Assembly (NCBI GenBank): GCA_039822005.1
Contig: JBCBMZ010000001.1
Span: forward strand, 868,001 to 932,000
Reading direction: 5' to 3'
DNA length: 64,000 nucleotides
From: JBCBDX01 sp039822005
GTDB lineage: Bacteria; Pseudomonadota; Alphaproteobacteria; Rhizobiales; Rhizobiaceae
Shown: piece by piece, positions 34,895-43,358 of the stretch
Position numbering within the stretch: position 1 is the first letter of the stretch
Layout: each line of letters opens with the position of its first letter
The notes under the pieces: generated by a model
What the model saw: only the letters and a program-made list of their open reading frames with translations
Databases searched by the model: none
What the model was told of the DNA's origin: nothing
Position numbers and translations under genes: made by a program

Positions 34895-35832
34895 GCCTCT
34901 TGTCTCCAGTTGAGAACCATCTTGGTGCAGTGGGGGTCGGAAAACGCCGCTTCGTAAGCCTCGCCGGCCTTTTCAATGTCAGCAAATGAAGAGACCAGCC
35001 CGTCGAGCGAAAGCGCGCCCTGTTCTTGAAGATCAAGGACCGCCAAAACATCAGATCGGCTAAACTCGGCGGCGATCCGCATGCTGGTTTCGCGCATGAA
35101 GGCGGGTGCGAAATTGAAGCTGAGTGGTTGGTCGTAGAAGCCCGCCAGCACGATTTCACCCTTTGGCGCCAGATGCGCGATGGCCAAATCCAGCACCTTC
35201 GGGTCACCCGAGGCATCCATGATTGCATTGTAGTTCTTGCGATGGTCATGAAAAGCGTTAGTGACGTGGTAGCCCATCGCTCCGGCCATTCGGCTCTCGT
35301 CAACTTCCCAAACCGTCGGCGCATCACCGCCCAAGGCGATGACAGTTCGTGCCAGCAAACGACCCAGCACGCCGTGCCCTATGATCAGATCTGGTAGTTG
35401 GCGTTCTGAAACGGAAAGCGCGTGAAACGCCGTTGCGGCGAGCGCCAGCAAGACACCGTTTCGACCGATTTTTTCCGTAATCGGGTAGACTTTGTCCGCT
35501 TTGACAACAACGCGCGATGCAGAGGCACCGAACAGGGGTATGACGTCCTCGTAGCACCTTGCCCCGGGGACGAACACCAGGTCGCCCACTGAGACCGAAC
35601 TGCTGGCGTGCGACACAGTGACCCGCCCTACGGCCTCATAACCGGGTACCAGCGGATAACCCATGCCCGGGAATGGAGGCATTTTGCCGGACCAGAGGAG
35701 TTTTTCTGTTCCCGTTGAAATGCCAGACCACAGAATATCGACCACGACATCATCTGACGATGGTTGCTGCAGGACAACATCACGCAATTGGACGCTGCCC
35801 GGTTGGTCAATAATTATGGCGGTCGCCTTCAC
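34891..35832 (-). CDS. bchC: 3-Hydroxyethyl bacteriochlorophyllide a dehydrogenase
   Basis: This 313-residue medium-chain dehydrogenase-like protein oxidises the C3 hydroxyethyl group to the acetyl group of bacteriochlorophyll a. It shows the GroES-like N-terminal half (LWSGISTGTEKLLWSGKMPP) and the coenzyme fold around GHGVLGRLLARTVIALGG. It starts with GTG at 35832, with GAGGGGG 8 nt upstream. A tandem PpsR-type site lies just upstream, after the end of crtF. Confidence 0.95.
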   Translation of the reverse strand: MKATAIIIDQPGSVQLRDVVLQQPSSDDVVVDILWSGISTGTEKLLWSGKMPPFPGMGYPLVPGYEAVGRVTVSHASSSVSVGDLVFVPGARCYEDVIPLFGASASRVVVKADKVYPITEKIGRNGVLLALAATAFHALSVSERQLPDLIIGHGVLGRLLARTVIALGGDAPTVWEVDESRMAGAMGYHVTNAFHDHRKNYNAIMDASGDPKVLDLAIAHLAPKGEIVLAGFYDQPLSFNFAPAFMRETSMRIAAEFSRSDVLAVLDLQEQGALSLDGLVSSFADIEKAGEAYEAAFSDPHCTKMVLNWRQEA

Positions 35833-35878
35833 GTCGAGAACCCCCTCTCATGTGCCTATTTAATAGACTCTCCTAATA

Positions 35879-35922
35879 CGTCACTTTAATGTGACAGCCA
35901 CAAGTGTCAATTAAATTTTACA
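35879..35922 (-). promoter_or_regulatory. Tandem PpsR/CrtJ sites at the bchC promoter
   Basis: A perfect TGT-N12-ACA lies at 35905-35922. A second site, TGT-N12-ACG on the lower strand, is at 35879-35896, exactly 8 bp away. Two PpsR/CrtJ palindromes 8 bp apart are known at the Rhodobacter bchC promoter and allow cooperative aerobic repression. The location between crtF and bchC is the same. Confidence 0.8.
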
Positions 35923-35940
35923 CTAATAGTGGGATAAGTG

Positions 35941-37125
35941 TCAGGCGTTCGCGACAATGAGGCCGGAAATTACCGGGATCGCGGTCCCGATTTGCCGTGC
36001 GCGGGCAAACCCTGCCCTTTTCAACATGTCTTGCAGATCGTGCGCCGTACGGCATTTGCCTGATTGCATGGCGAGCAGATAGAATGCGAAATAGGCCTGA
36101 ACCAAGCGCTCTCCTTTTTGCTCGCCCGCCATTGGTTCTCCGATGATCAGCGTGTCGCCCGGTGCCATGGCCGCGCGCACGTTACGCAGGATAGATAGCG
36201 CTGCATCATCATTGTGGTCGTAAAGAACGCGGATCAGGCTGTAGCAGTCCGCGTTGGCGGGTATATCGTCTTCAAAGAAAGAGCCGCCGTAAATGGAAAG
36301 CCTGTCTGCGAAGTCGCTGTCTTTCAGTCGGTGTCGCGCGTTTTCTGCCACCGCCGGTAAATCAAAAACGCCGATGTCCAGACTTTGCCAGCGGGACGCG
36401 GCTGCTGAAACAAATGCGCCATCGCCGCCACCGATATCAATCAAGCCTTGATGTTTGTGGCCTATGGCATAGGCGTCGAGGACTTGTTCGATCACCATGG
36501 CCTGCGATAGGCGCATGAGCGTTGAATAGTCGTGCGCATCTTGCGCACCGACATTTTTTCCCCATTCGCCTCCTTCGCCGACATAGGACCAAAAGGAGGC
36601 CGTTTCAGTTTGCGTCTTGTCATCGCGCAGCAGCGAAACAGGGTCGGTCAAGTCGCGATAGACCGCCGCATGATGGCGAATCATTGCGCGGATGCCGGGG
36701 CTTTGTGCTATAACGAGACCATATTCATCCAAGGCATATTGATGATCACCGGTGGCGTAAACCAGCTTCAGCCCCTGGGCTGCGTGCAGAAGCCGCTCCG
36801 CCCTTTGCGGCGCAACCTGCCATTGCTTGGCAAGTTCCCGCACGGTTTTCGGAGAGGCAAGCTCTTCAAAAACGTCAAGCTGTTCGCAAGCAAGAAGGAT
36901 TTGGCTGTTGATAAAACCTGATGTGAGTTGAAACACATCGTTGGCGCTTTGGCTGGCAACGCGGCGAAGCAACGGAGTTCTTTGAACGAGGCTGCGAAAA
37001 CGCTGATTTGCCACCAAACGACGTCTGATGTTGGACAGCCAGAACGCCATGCGCTTCTTCTTGCCAGATGTTTTGCCGATTGCGGGCGCAAGTGTTTCGG
37101 ACAGTGGAGCGGCGTCAAGCGGCAC
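35941..37125 (-). CDS. crtF: Hydroxyneurosporene O-methyltransferase
   Basis: This 394-residue SAM-dependent methyltransferase adds the methoxy group to demethylspheroidene. The SAM site is GLIDIGGGDGAFVSAAA at about residues 235-250, with the dimerisation helices of the O-methyltransferase family before it. Motifs such as DTLIIGEPMAG and LIRVLYDHND agree with CrtF. Its start overlaps the end of crtE by 11 nt, so the two are coupled. Confidence 0.94.
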   Translation of the reverse strand: MPLDAAPLSETLAPAIGKTSGKKKRMAFWLSNIRRRLVANQRFRSLVQRTPLLRRVASQSANDVFQLTSGFINSQILLACEQLDVFEELASPKTVRELAKQWQVAPQRAERLLHAAQGLKLVYATGDHQYALDEYGLVIAQSPGIRAMIRHHAAVYRDLTDPVSLLRDDKTQTETASFWSYVGEGGEWGKNVGAQDAHDYSTLMRLSQAMVIEQVLDAYAIGHKHQGLIDIGGGDGAFVSAAASRWQSLDIGVFDLPAVAENARHRLKDSDFADRLSIYGGSFFEDDIPANADCYSLIRVLYDHNDDAALSILRNVRAAMAPGDTLIIGEPMAGEQKGERLVQAYFAFYLLAMQSGKCRTAHDLQDMLKRAGFARARQIGTAIPVISGLIVANA

Positions 37126-37987
37126 TTTGCGCCAGCTCCTTGGGCACCAGCCGCGTTGCTTCGCCTTCGATCAGTTTGCGAAGCATGGGCGCGCCGGGGC
37201 AATCGGGAATGGCGGCAACCGCATCACCGACCAGACTTTTAAGGTTCGACAGTGTGGCATCAAGTCCGTTTTCGACTACCGCGTTGGGCCGATGGTGAAT
37301 TTCATCCTGGCCGCAGGGTTTGCCCAGTTCCAGCTCAGATCCCGCAAAATCGCGCAGATCGTCGGCAACCTGGTATGCGGCCCCCAGCGCCTCGCCCACG
37401 CCACGCCATTGGTTCGGGTCGGCCTCTGCCGCTACTGCGCCTGCGATGCACGCGCCGGTAAACAACGCCGCCGTTTTGGCGCGATGATATTCGCCAAGCG
37501 GTATTTCGCCGGGCTCACTTTCCCATGCCTGCCCCGCAATGAGGCCGTGAGGCATGCCCACAGCTTTGCCGATCGTGCCGATAAGGGGTGCAATCAATTG
37601 CGGCGTCAGCGCACATTCACGCGCTATGGTCTCAAAAGAAAGGATAATCAACGCGTCGCCGACAAGCACGGCTAGCGGTTCGGAGAAGGCTTTGTGGATG
37701 GTAGGTTTGCCGCGACGCAGATCCGCATCATCAAAGCATGGCAGATCGTCGTGAACCAATGAGGCGCAATGCAGCATCTCAATGGCAGCAGCGGCCGCAT
37801 TTGCTGCTTGTGGATGTTTGTCGCCGCATGACGCTGCGACCGCCAGGCAAAGGCGGGGGCGGACACGTGCGCCGCCCGGAAAAATGGCATAGCGTAGGGC
37901 GTCTGAGACTTTCCTGGGTCGACCGGTTGCGGTCGCCTGCAGGATGGCGCGTTCCAGTGCGCCTTCGATCCGCTTGGACATCTCCAT
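37115..37987 (-). CDS. crtE: Geranylgeranyl diphosphate synthase
   Basis: This 290-residue trans-prenyltransferase makes GGPP from FPP and IPP for carotenoids and the bacteriochlorophyll tail. The first aspartate-rich motif is DDLPCFDDADLRRGKPT and the second is DDLRDF. The ATG at 37987, with GAGGGG about 5 nt upstream, was preferred to earlier in-frame starts lying within the promoter region. It is divergent from crtD and leads the crtEF-bchCXYZ-puf superoperon. Confidence 0.94.
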   Translation of the reverse strand: MEMSKRIEGALERAILQATATGRPRKVSDALRYAIFPGGARVRPRLCLAVAASCGDKHPQAANAAAAAIEMLHCASLVHDDLPCFDDADLRRGKPTIHKAFSEPLAVLVGDALIILSFETIARECALTPQLIAPLIGTIGKAVGMPHGLIAGQAWESEPGEIPLGEYHRAKTAALFTGACIAGAVAAEADPNQWRGVGEALGAAYQVADDLRDFAGSELELGKPCGQDEIHHRPNAVVENGLDATLSNLKSLVGDAVAAIPDCPGAPMLRKLIEGEATRLVPKELAQSAA

Positions 37988-38002
37988 TGCCGTCCCCTCA
38001 AT

Positions 38003-38046
38003 CGTCAATTTACAGCGACAGATAAAACTGTAAAATAAAACTGACA
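38003..38046. promoter_or_regulatory. Tandem PpsR/CrtJ sites in the crtE-crtD divergent promoter
   Basis: A perfect TGT-N12-ACA is at 38029-38046. A near-consensus TGT-N12-ACG on the lower strand is at 38003-38020, again exactly 8 bp apart. Further GTGACA half-sites lie at 38069-38074 and 38087-38092, nearer crtD. This should give oxygen/light-dependent repression of both crtEF-bchC and crtDC. Confidence 0.8.
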
Positions 38047-38097
38047 CATTGGAATGAAAAGTCAACGTGACAACGCAATCAATTGTGACAAGGCATC

Positions 38098-39630
38098 ATG
38101 AACAGCGTCGCGCAGGGACAAAGGGTGGTCGTGATTGGAGCTGGAATGGCTGGGCTTTCCGCTGCCATCAAGCTTGCTTCTCAAGGGTTTTCCGTCATCG
38201 TCGTTGAAAAAGAACAATCGGTCGGCGGAAAAGCGCGAAAGGTGACCGTTGATGGCATTGCTGTTGACGGCGGCCCAACGGTTTTGACCATGAAGTGGGC
38301 CTTTGATCAGCTTTTGTCACCGATTGGCGAGTCGCTCGAAGGCCGCATACGCCTGCGTGAGGCCGATGTTTTGGCGCGCCACTATTGGAAAGATGGTTCG
38401 TCTCTGGATTTGTTTGCCGATGTGGAAAAGAGCGCGGATGCAATCCGCGACTTCTCCAATTCAAGAAATGCGATGGGTTATCGCAGGTTTTGTGATGATA
38501 GCCGTGCGGTCTATGCCACGCTCAAAGACACCTACATCAATGCCCAACGTCCCAATCCGGTTGATTTGATCAGTCGAATAGGCGCGCTGAACGTGAGGCA
38601 GATGCTTCAGCTCAAACCGCTCGATAGTCTTTGGCGGACGTTGGGACATTATTTCTCTGATCCCCGCTTGCGCCAGTTGTTTGGACGATATGCAACCTAC
38701 TGCGGATCGTCGCCGTTCAAATGCCCGGCAACATTGATGCTTGTGGCGCATGTGGAGCAAGATGGTGTTTGGATACCGGAAGGTGGCATGCACGGCGTTG
38801 CCTGCGCATTACGGGAGATTGCCGAGGAACTTGGTGTCCGCTTCCTGACCGGCCAAAGCGTATCCACGTTGGATGTGTCGAATGGGACCGTTTGCGGCGT
38901 TCACCTAGATGGCGGGGATCGTATCACCTGTGAAAGTGCGGTTTTTAATGGGGATGTTTCTGCGATAGCTGACGGAAAATTGGGCCTTTCGGAACGCGAG
39001 ATTGGCTTTACGGCCACCGCGCCCGGCAAACGCTCGCTTTCAGCGCTTGTCTGGAGCGCTTTGATACCGGCCAACGAGTTGCCACTGGCTCATCACTCTG
39101 TTTGCTTTGGTGATGAATATCGCAACGAGTTTGACGCTGTCTTCAGCGGTGGTGCGGTGCCAACCGACCCCACGGTATATCTTTGCGCGCAGGACCGCGA
39201 TTGTGATGGGGTTGTGCATCTTGATGCTCGAGCGCGAGGAACGGAGCGGGTTCTTATTCTTGTCAACGCACCGGCAAGCGGTGATTTAGATACCGATCAT
39301 TTTACCAACACGGAGATGGAGCGATGTCAGAGCGCCATGTTTCAGCAATTGAACCAATGCGGCCTGACGTTACGGCCGGAGCAGATCACGGCAAGGTTGG
39401 CAACTCCCGTGACGTTCAATCGTTTGTTTCCCGGGACGGGCGGCGCGTTGTACGGTCGAGCCAATCACGGGCCGATGGCATCGTTTCAGCGCCAGGGTGC
39501 TCGCACCAAGGTGAGGGGGCTCTATCTGGCTGGGGGGAGCGTTCATCCGGGGCCGGGCGTGCCGATGGCCGTGATTTCAGGGCAGCTGGCGGCGGATTGC
39601 CTGGTGCAGGACCACGCTTTGACACGGTAG
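38098..39630 (+). CDS. crtD: 1-Hydroxycarotenoid 3,4-desaturase
   Basis: This 510-residue FAD enzyme introduces the 3,4 double bond into hydroxylated carotenoids such as methoxyneurosporene. The FAD-binding motif VVVIGAGMAGLSAAIKLASQ is at the N-terminus and the C-terminal dinucleotide motif is GLYLAGGSVHPGPGVPMAV. It belongs to the CrtI/CrtD phytoene-desaturase family. It is the first gene of the rightward crtDC pair and overlaps crtC. Confidence 0.94.
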   Translation: MNSVAQGQRVVVIGAGMAGLSAAIKLASQGFSVIVVEKEQSVGGKARKVTVDGIAVDGGPTVLTMKWAFDQLLSPIGESLEGRIRLREADVLARHYWKDGSSLDLFADVEKSADAIRDFSNSRNAMGYRRFCDDSRAVYATLKDTYINAQRPNPVDLISRIGALNVRQMLQLKPLDSLWRTLGHYFSDPRLRQLFGRYATYCGSSPFKCPATLMLVAHVEQDGVWIPEGGMHGVACALREIAEELGVRFLTGQSVSTLDVSNGTVCGVHLDGGDRITCESAVFNGDVSAIADGKLGLSEREIGFTATAPGKRSLSALVWSALIPANELPLAHHSVCFGDEYRNEFDAVFSGGAVPTDPTVYLCAQDRDCDGVVHLDARARGTERVLILVNAPASGDLDTDHFTNTEMERCQSAMFQQLNQCGLTLRPEQITARLATPVTFNRLFPGTGGALYGRANHGPMASFQRQGARTKVRGLYLAGGSVHPGPGVPMAVISGQLAADCLVQDHALTR

Positions 39631-40631
39631 TCCCCGCCCATGGTTATTTGTGGTGGTATGTTGATGGGATGAGCGATTGCGGCCAGTTCGGCCTGTCTGT
39701 CATCGCCTTTGTCGGCTCGGTTTTTTCCCCATATTATGCCTGGTCCGGGCGCAAAGATCCCGAGGATCACGTTTGTATTAATGTCGCGCTTTATGCGCCG
39801 GGTGCGAGCCGGTGGTCGATGACCGAAAGGCGCAAAAGCAGGCTCAAGCGCGATCCTTTCAACTTCAAAGTTGGCCCCTCCAGCCTGCATTGGACCAATG
39901 GTAAGCTGGTGATCGAATTTGACGAGGTCTCGCCTCCCTATCCGCCGTTTCAATGGCTCCCGAAGCGCATAAAGGGCACGATCACAGTTACGCCGAAAGC
40001 GGTCACATCGCGTGTGTTCGACATTGACACCAACGGCAAGCAGCGATGGTGGCCAATCGCGCCCAGCGGGAAAGTTGATGTGCGCATTCAGAAGGGCGGA
40101 ATACCGGATTGGACGGGCCATAGTTATCTGGACAGCAACTGGGGCACTGAGCCGCTTGAAGCCACCTTTCACCATTGGGATTGGGCGCGCGGATCAGCAG
40201 CGGGCGATGGGGCAATGATCTTCTATGATACCCAGCGTAGGGATGGAACGCGGGGTATGATTTGCGTGGCCATTGACCGTGACGGCAATGTGGAAGACGT
40301 CCCTACGCCCCCACGTCAAAACGTCAAAGGCGGCGCGTGGGGGGTGCAACGCAACGCCCATTGCGACGAAGACTTCATGCCTTTCGTCGCCACTAGCTAC
40401 GAAGATGGTCCTTTCTATTTGCGGGCCAAGGTACACACGCAAATCAGCGGTAAACCGTTAGATCTTATGCATGAGAGCTTTTCGGGCGATCGTTTCGCGA
40501 CGTGGTGGGTGAAAATGATGCTACCGTTTCGAATGCCGCGCCGTAGCTGGTTTGGCCTTTTCTATTTGCCCGTTCTTATGGGCACGCCCAGCGTACTGGG
40601 AGTGCTAGCCTACTTTTGGTTGTTGTTCTGA
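39597..40631 (+). CDS. crtC: Carotenoid 1,2-hydratase
   Basis: This enzyme of about 344 residues hydrates the 1,2 double bond of neurosporene-type carotenoids. The family blocks VPAHGYLWWYVDGMSD, IAFVGSVFSPYYAW and GHSYLDSNWGTEPLE are present. The most plausible start is a TTG at 39597 that gives the family-like lead GPRFDTVVP; it overlaps the crtD end by 34 nt. The longer open frame back to 39324 is crtD read out of frame. A C-terminal hydrophobic segment suggests membrane association. Confidence 0.92.
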   Translation: MPGAGPRFDTVVPAHGYLWWYVDGMSDCGQFGLSVIAFVGSVFSPYYAWSGRKDPEDHVCINVALYAPGASRWSMTERRKSRLKRDPFNFKVGPSSLHWTNGKLVIEFDEVSPPYPPFQWLPKRIKGTITVTPKAVTSRVFDIDTNGKQRWWPIAPSGKVDVRIQKGGIPDWTGHSYLDSNWGTEPLEATFHHWDWARGSAAGDGAMIFYDTQRRDGTRGMICVAIDRDGNVEDVPTPPRQNVKGGAWGVQRNAHCDEDFMPFVATSYEDGPFYLRAKVHTQISGKPLDLMHESFSGDRFATWWVKMMLPFRMPRRSWFGLFYLPVLMGTPSVLGVLAYFWLLF

Positions 40632-40771
40632 AGACCGTCAGCATCAAGCCGTTCTCGTTCTTCACGTTCCCGGATATCTTTTGCCAGAGACCAACGCTGC
40701 CATATGATAAAGCCGCCGTAAACGAGGATAGCAAATCCCATTTCGACAAGGCCGAAATAGTTCTCAAACAT
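40610..40771 (-). CDS. Small single-span membrane protein between crtB and crtC
   Basis: This 53-residue protein begins MFENYFGLVEMGFAILVYG, has one transmembrane helix (about residues 6-26) and a highly charged cytoplasmic tail (RWSLAKDIREREERER). Its ATG overlaps the crtB stop in an 8-nt ATGTTTGA, so translation is coupled to crtB. Its 3' end overlaps the 3' end of crtC on the other strand by 22 nt. In many PGCs tspO lies beside crtB; this is not TspO. It was not matched to a named family; a role in anchoring carotenoid or photosystem proteins is only a guess. Confidence 0.7.
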   Translation of the reverse strand: MFENYFGLVEMGFAILVYGGFIIWQRWSLAKDIREREERERLDADGLQNNNQK

Positions 40772-41807
40772 AGCCACTGTCCGTGTCGTCACGTGTCAGT
40801 GCGCCCAAGCGACGGTCGCGTGCTGTAGCCATGATCTCCACCATTCGACCGACTTTATCATCGATTGTTTTGGGCGCCGACGCTGCGCGAGAAGCGGCGG
40901 CATCCACCAAAAACGCGACCGAGGGATCGGTCGGTTCTGCGCTGACTGGCTTTAGGAGCAGCGGTGTCACCGCCGCGTAGGCCATGGTTTCGATTTTGGC
41001 CCATTTGGACGTGTGGGCGCGCTGGTCAATGGAGTTGAAGCCGTTACGGACGATCTCATGGCCGATTTTCTTGTAAATCAGCGCTGCACCGCGAATGGCA
41101 GGTCGGCAAGTGATCGGTAGCCCGGCGACCCCCCGCATAGCGCGCGCATAATAGATATCGGCACTGGCCAGAAGGTCACGTACGGCATAGCCCAGCGGCT
41201 CGCTGAAGCGTGGGTTGTCGATCAGCTGTTGGCGGCTAAGGCCGTGTAGGGCGAGAAGATGCTCCGGCAGATAGACCCTCCCGTTTCGGGCATCCTCACC
41301 TACATCACGGGCTATGTTGGTCAATTGCATGGCAATGCCAAGGTCGGCTGCCCTGGCGAGTGTCGCTCGCTCGCGTTGCCTCATGATCACGCACATCATA
41401 ACGCCGACGGTAGACGCTACTCGGGCCGCGTAGGCGAGCAAATCGTCCATGGAGTGATAGGTCCGGTCCGCCTCATCCCATTCAAAACCTTCGATCAGCG
41501 CATCAGGGATGGTGCGGGGGATATCGTATTTCTCTACGATTGCCGCAAAGGCGCGGTCGCCCAAATCATTATCGGGTGAACCGGCATAAATTTTGTCCAG
41601 CCGCAACTTTAGCCGGTGTGAGGCCGTACCGTCCTCATTGTCGAGGTCGACCAAATCATCTGACGATCGACAAAAGGCATAAAGTGCCAAAGCCGCGTCG
41701 CGTACCGTCTTGGGAAGAAAAAGAGATGCGGCGTGGAACGATTTTGATCCAGCGCGAATTGTTTGGCGTGCCAGCCGCTTTTCCTGACGTGTCAACCGGG
41801 TCGTCAT
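40764..41807 (-). CDS. crtB: Phytoene synthase
   Basis: This 347-residue squalene/phytoene synthase family enzyme joins two GGPP to phytoene. The aspartate-rich motifs are FCRSSDDLVD (about residues 45-54) and NIARDVGEDARNGRVYLP. It lies 6 nt after crtI on the leftward strand and is coupled to the small membrane-protein gene downstream. Confidence 0.95.
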   Translation of the reverse strand: MTTRLTRQEKRLARQTIRAGSKSFHAASLFLPKTVRDAALALYAFCRSSDDLVDLDNEDGTASHRLKLRLDKIYAGSPDNDLGDRAFAAIVEKYDIPRTIPDALIEGFEWDEADRTYHSMDDLLAYAARVASTVGVMMCVIMRQRERATLARAADLGIAMQLTNIARDVGEDARNGRVYLPEHLLALHGLSRQQLIDNPRFSEPLGYAVRDLLASADIYYARAMRGVAGLPITCRPAIRGAALIYKKIGHEIVRNGFNSIDQRAHTSKWAKIETMAYAAVTPLLLKPVSAEPTDPSVAFLVDAAASRAASAPKTIDDKVGRMVEIMATARDRRLGALTRDDTDSGYV

Positions 41808-41813
41808 CTTCTT

Positions 41814-43358
41814 CTACCGTGTCACTGTGCTGGCGAGTGGCACCAGCTTGTCAAGTATTTTGGCCGATGAAACCACACCGGGAAGGCCGGCACCCGGGTG
41901 GGTTCCTGCGCCGACAATGTAAAGATTTTTGACCTCTTCGGAGATGTTGTGGGGTCGGAACCAAGCCAACTGCCAGACGACGGGTTCCATGCCGAATGCT
42001 GCGCCTTTCTTGGACCGAAAACGATCCCGGAATGTCAGCGGCGTAATGATCTTGGACGTTACGATGTGCTTTGAAAGGTCCGGTAGCAGGGTCTCTTCCA
42101 GACACGCTTCAATTTTGGCCCGATAAGTCTCTGCCATCCTTGTCCAATCGGTTTGTCCATCCAAGTTGGGAACAGGCGAGAGAACGTAAAATGAGTCGCA
42201 GCCCGCAGGCGCAACGCTCGGGTCGGTGGCCGACGGTCGGTAGAGATAAAGCGAGAAATCGTCAGCCAGTTTGTGGTGTCGGAAGATGTCGCGGAGCAAT
42301 TCTTCGTAGCGGGGCCCCATCAGTATCGTGTGGTGGTCTACATCATCAAATTTTTTGTCGGTGCCAAAGTGCCACACGAAAAGGCTCATTGAGTACCACA
42401 TCCGGTTCAGACGGCGGTCCGTCCAACGCTTGCGCGGATGTTTCTTCAAAAGCTTCTCATAGGTTGAAGCGGTGTCAGCATTGGAGACCACACAGTCGCC
42501 GTGAATATGCTCACCGCTGGTCAGGCGCACACCTGTCGCTGAACCATTTTCAACGATGATTTCGTCAACGGGAGCGTTGAGGCGGATGGTCGTTCCGTGC
42601 CGCTCGGCCAAAGAAGCGATGGCTTTCACGAGCGATCCGGTTCCCCCCATGGCGTAGTGCACGCCGTAGGTCTTCTCCAGATGGGCAATGAGCGCCATGA
42701 CGCCGCTGGTGCGCAGCGGATTGCCGCCGATAAAAAGCGGGTGGAAAGACAAGCACTGTCTGAGCCGCTCATTCTTGATATACTTTGAAACCAACGCGTG
42801 AATGGAGCGTTCAGCGCGTCTGGCGATCAGTCCGGGCATGGCGGTTGCCATCCGGCCTATCGTGTTATACGGCTTGTCGATCATCCCGAGAAAACCGGTC
42901 TTGAAACAGCGCTCGCTCTCGGCCAAAAACCGCCAATAGCCTTCCACATCCGATGGCTCGAACTTTGCGATTTCCTGCGCGGTCTTTTGTGGATCGGACC
43001 AAGCCCGGAAAACCTGCCCGTCTTCCTGGTAGCGAATGGCGTAGAAGGGCTCCATCGGGCGCAGGTCCAGGTGGTCTTCCATCTTTTCGCCGTGCAACGT
43101 CCAAAGTTCTTCAAAAACAAAAGGTGCGGTGACGATGGTCGGTCCTGCGTCGAACGTAAAGCCGTCCTGCTTGTAGACGCTGGCCCGACCGCCGATTTGT
43201 TCCAATGCCTCGACAATGGTGACGCGATAACCGCGCGCGGTAAGACGCACCGCTGCTGCCAAGCCACCAAATCCTGCACCTATGACGATCGCGTGGGGAC
43301 GCGGGCTTTCTTGCTTGGCCCCTGTAAAGTCAACGGGGTTTTGAGCTATTGTCATCAT
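41814..43358 (-). CDS. crtI: Phytoene desaturase
   Basis: This 514-residue FAD enzyme carries out three (or four) desaturations of phytoene to neurosporene or lycopene. The FAD motif is IVIGAGFGGLAAAVRL near residues 25-40, and the C-terminal motif is YIVGAGTHPGAGLPGVV. With crtC, crtD, crtF and crtA present, a three-step desaturase feeding the spheroidene route is expected. It overlaps bchO by 4 nt. Confidence 0.96.
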   Translation of the reverse strand: MMTIAQNPVDFTGAKQESPRPHAIVIGAGFGGLAAAVRLTARGYRVTIVEALEQIGGRASVYKQDGFTFDAGPTIVTAPFVFEELWTLHGEKMEDHLDLRPMEPFYAIRYQEDGQVFRAWSDPQKTAQEIAKFEPSDVEGYWRFLAESERCFKTGFLGMIDKPYNTIGRMATAMPGLIARRAERSIHALVSKYIKNERLRQCLSFHPLFIGGNPLRTSGVMALIAHLEKTYGVHYAMGGTGSLVKAIASLAERHGTTIRLNAPVDEIIVENGSATGVRLTSGEHIHGDCVVSNADTASTYEKLLKKHPRKRWTDRRLNRMWYSMSLFVWHFGTDKKFDDVDHHTILMGPRYEELLRDIFRHHKLADDFSLYLYRPSATDPSVAPAGCDSFYVLSPVPNLDGQTDWTRMAETYRAKIEACLEETLLPDLSKHIVTSKIITPLTFRDRFRSKKGAAFGMEPVVWQLAWFRPHNISEEVKNLYIVGAGTHPGAGLPGVVSSAKILDKLVPLASTVTR

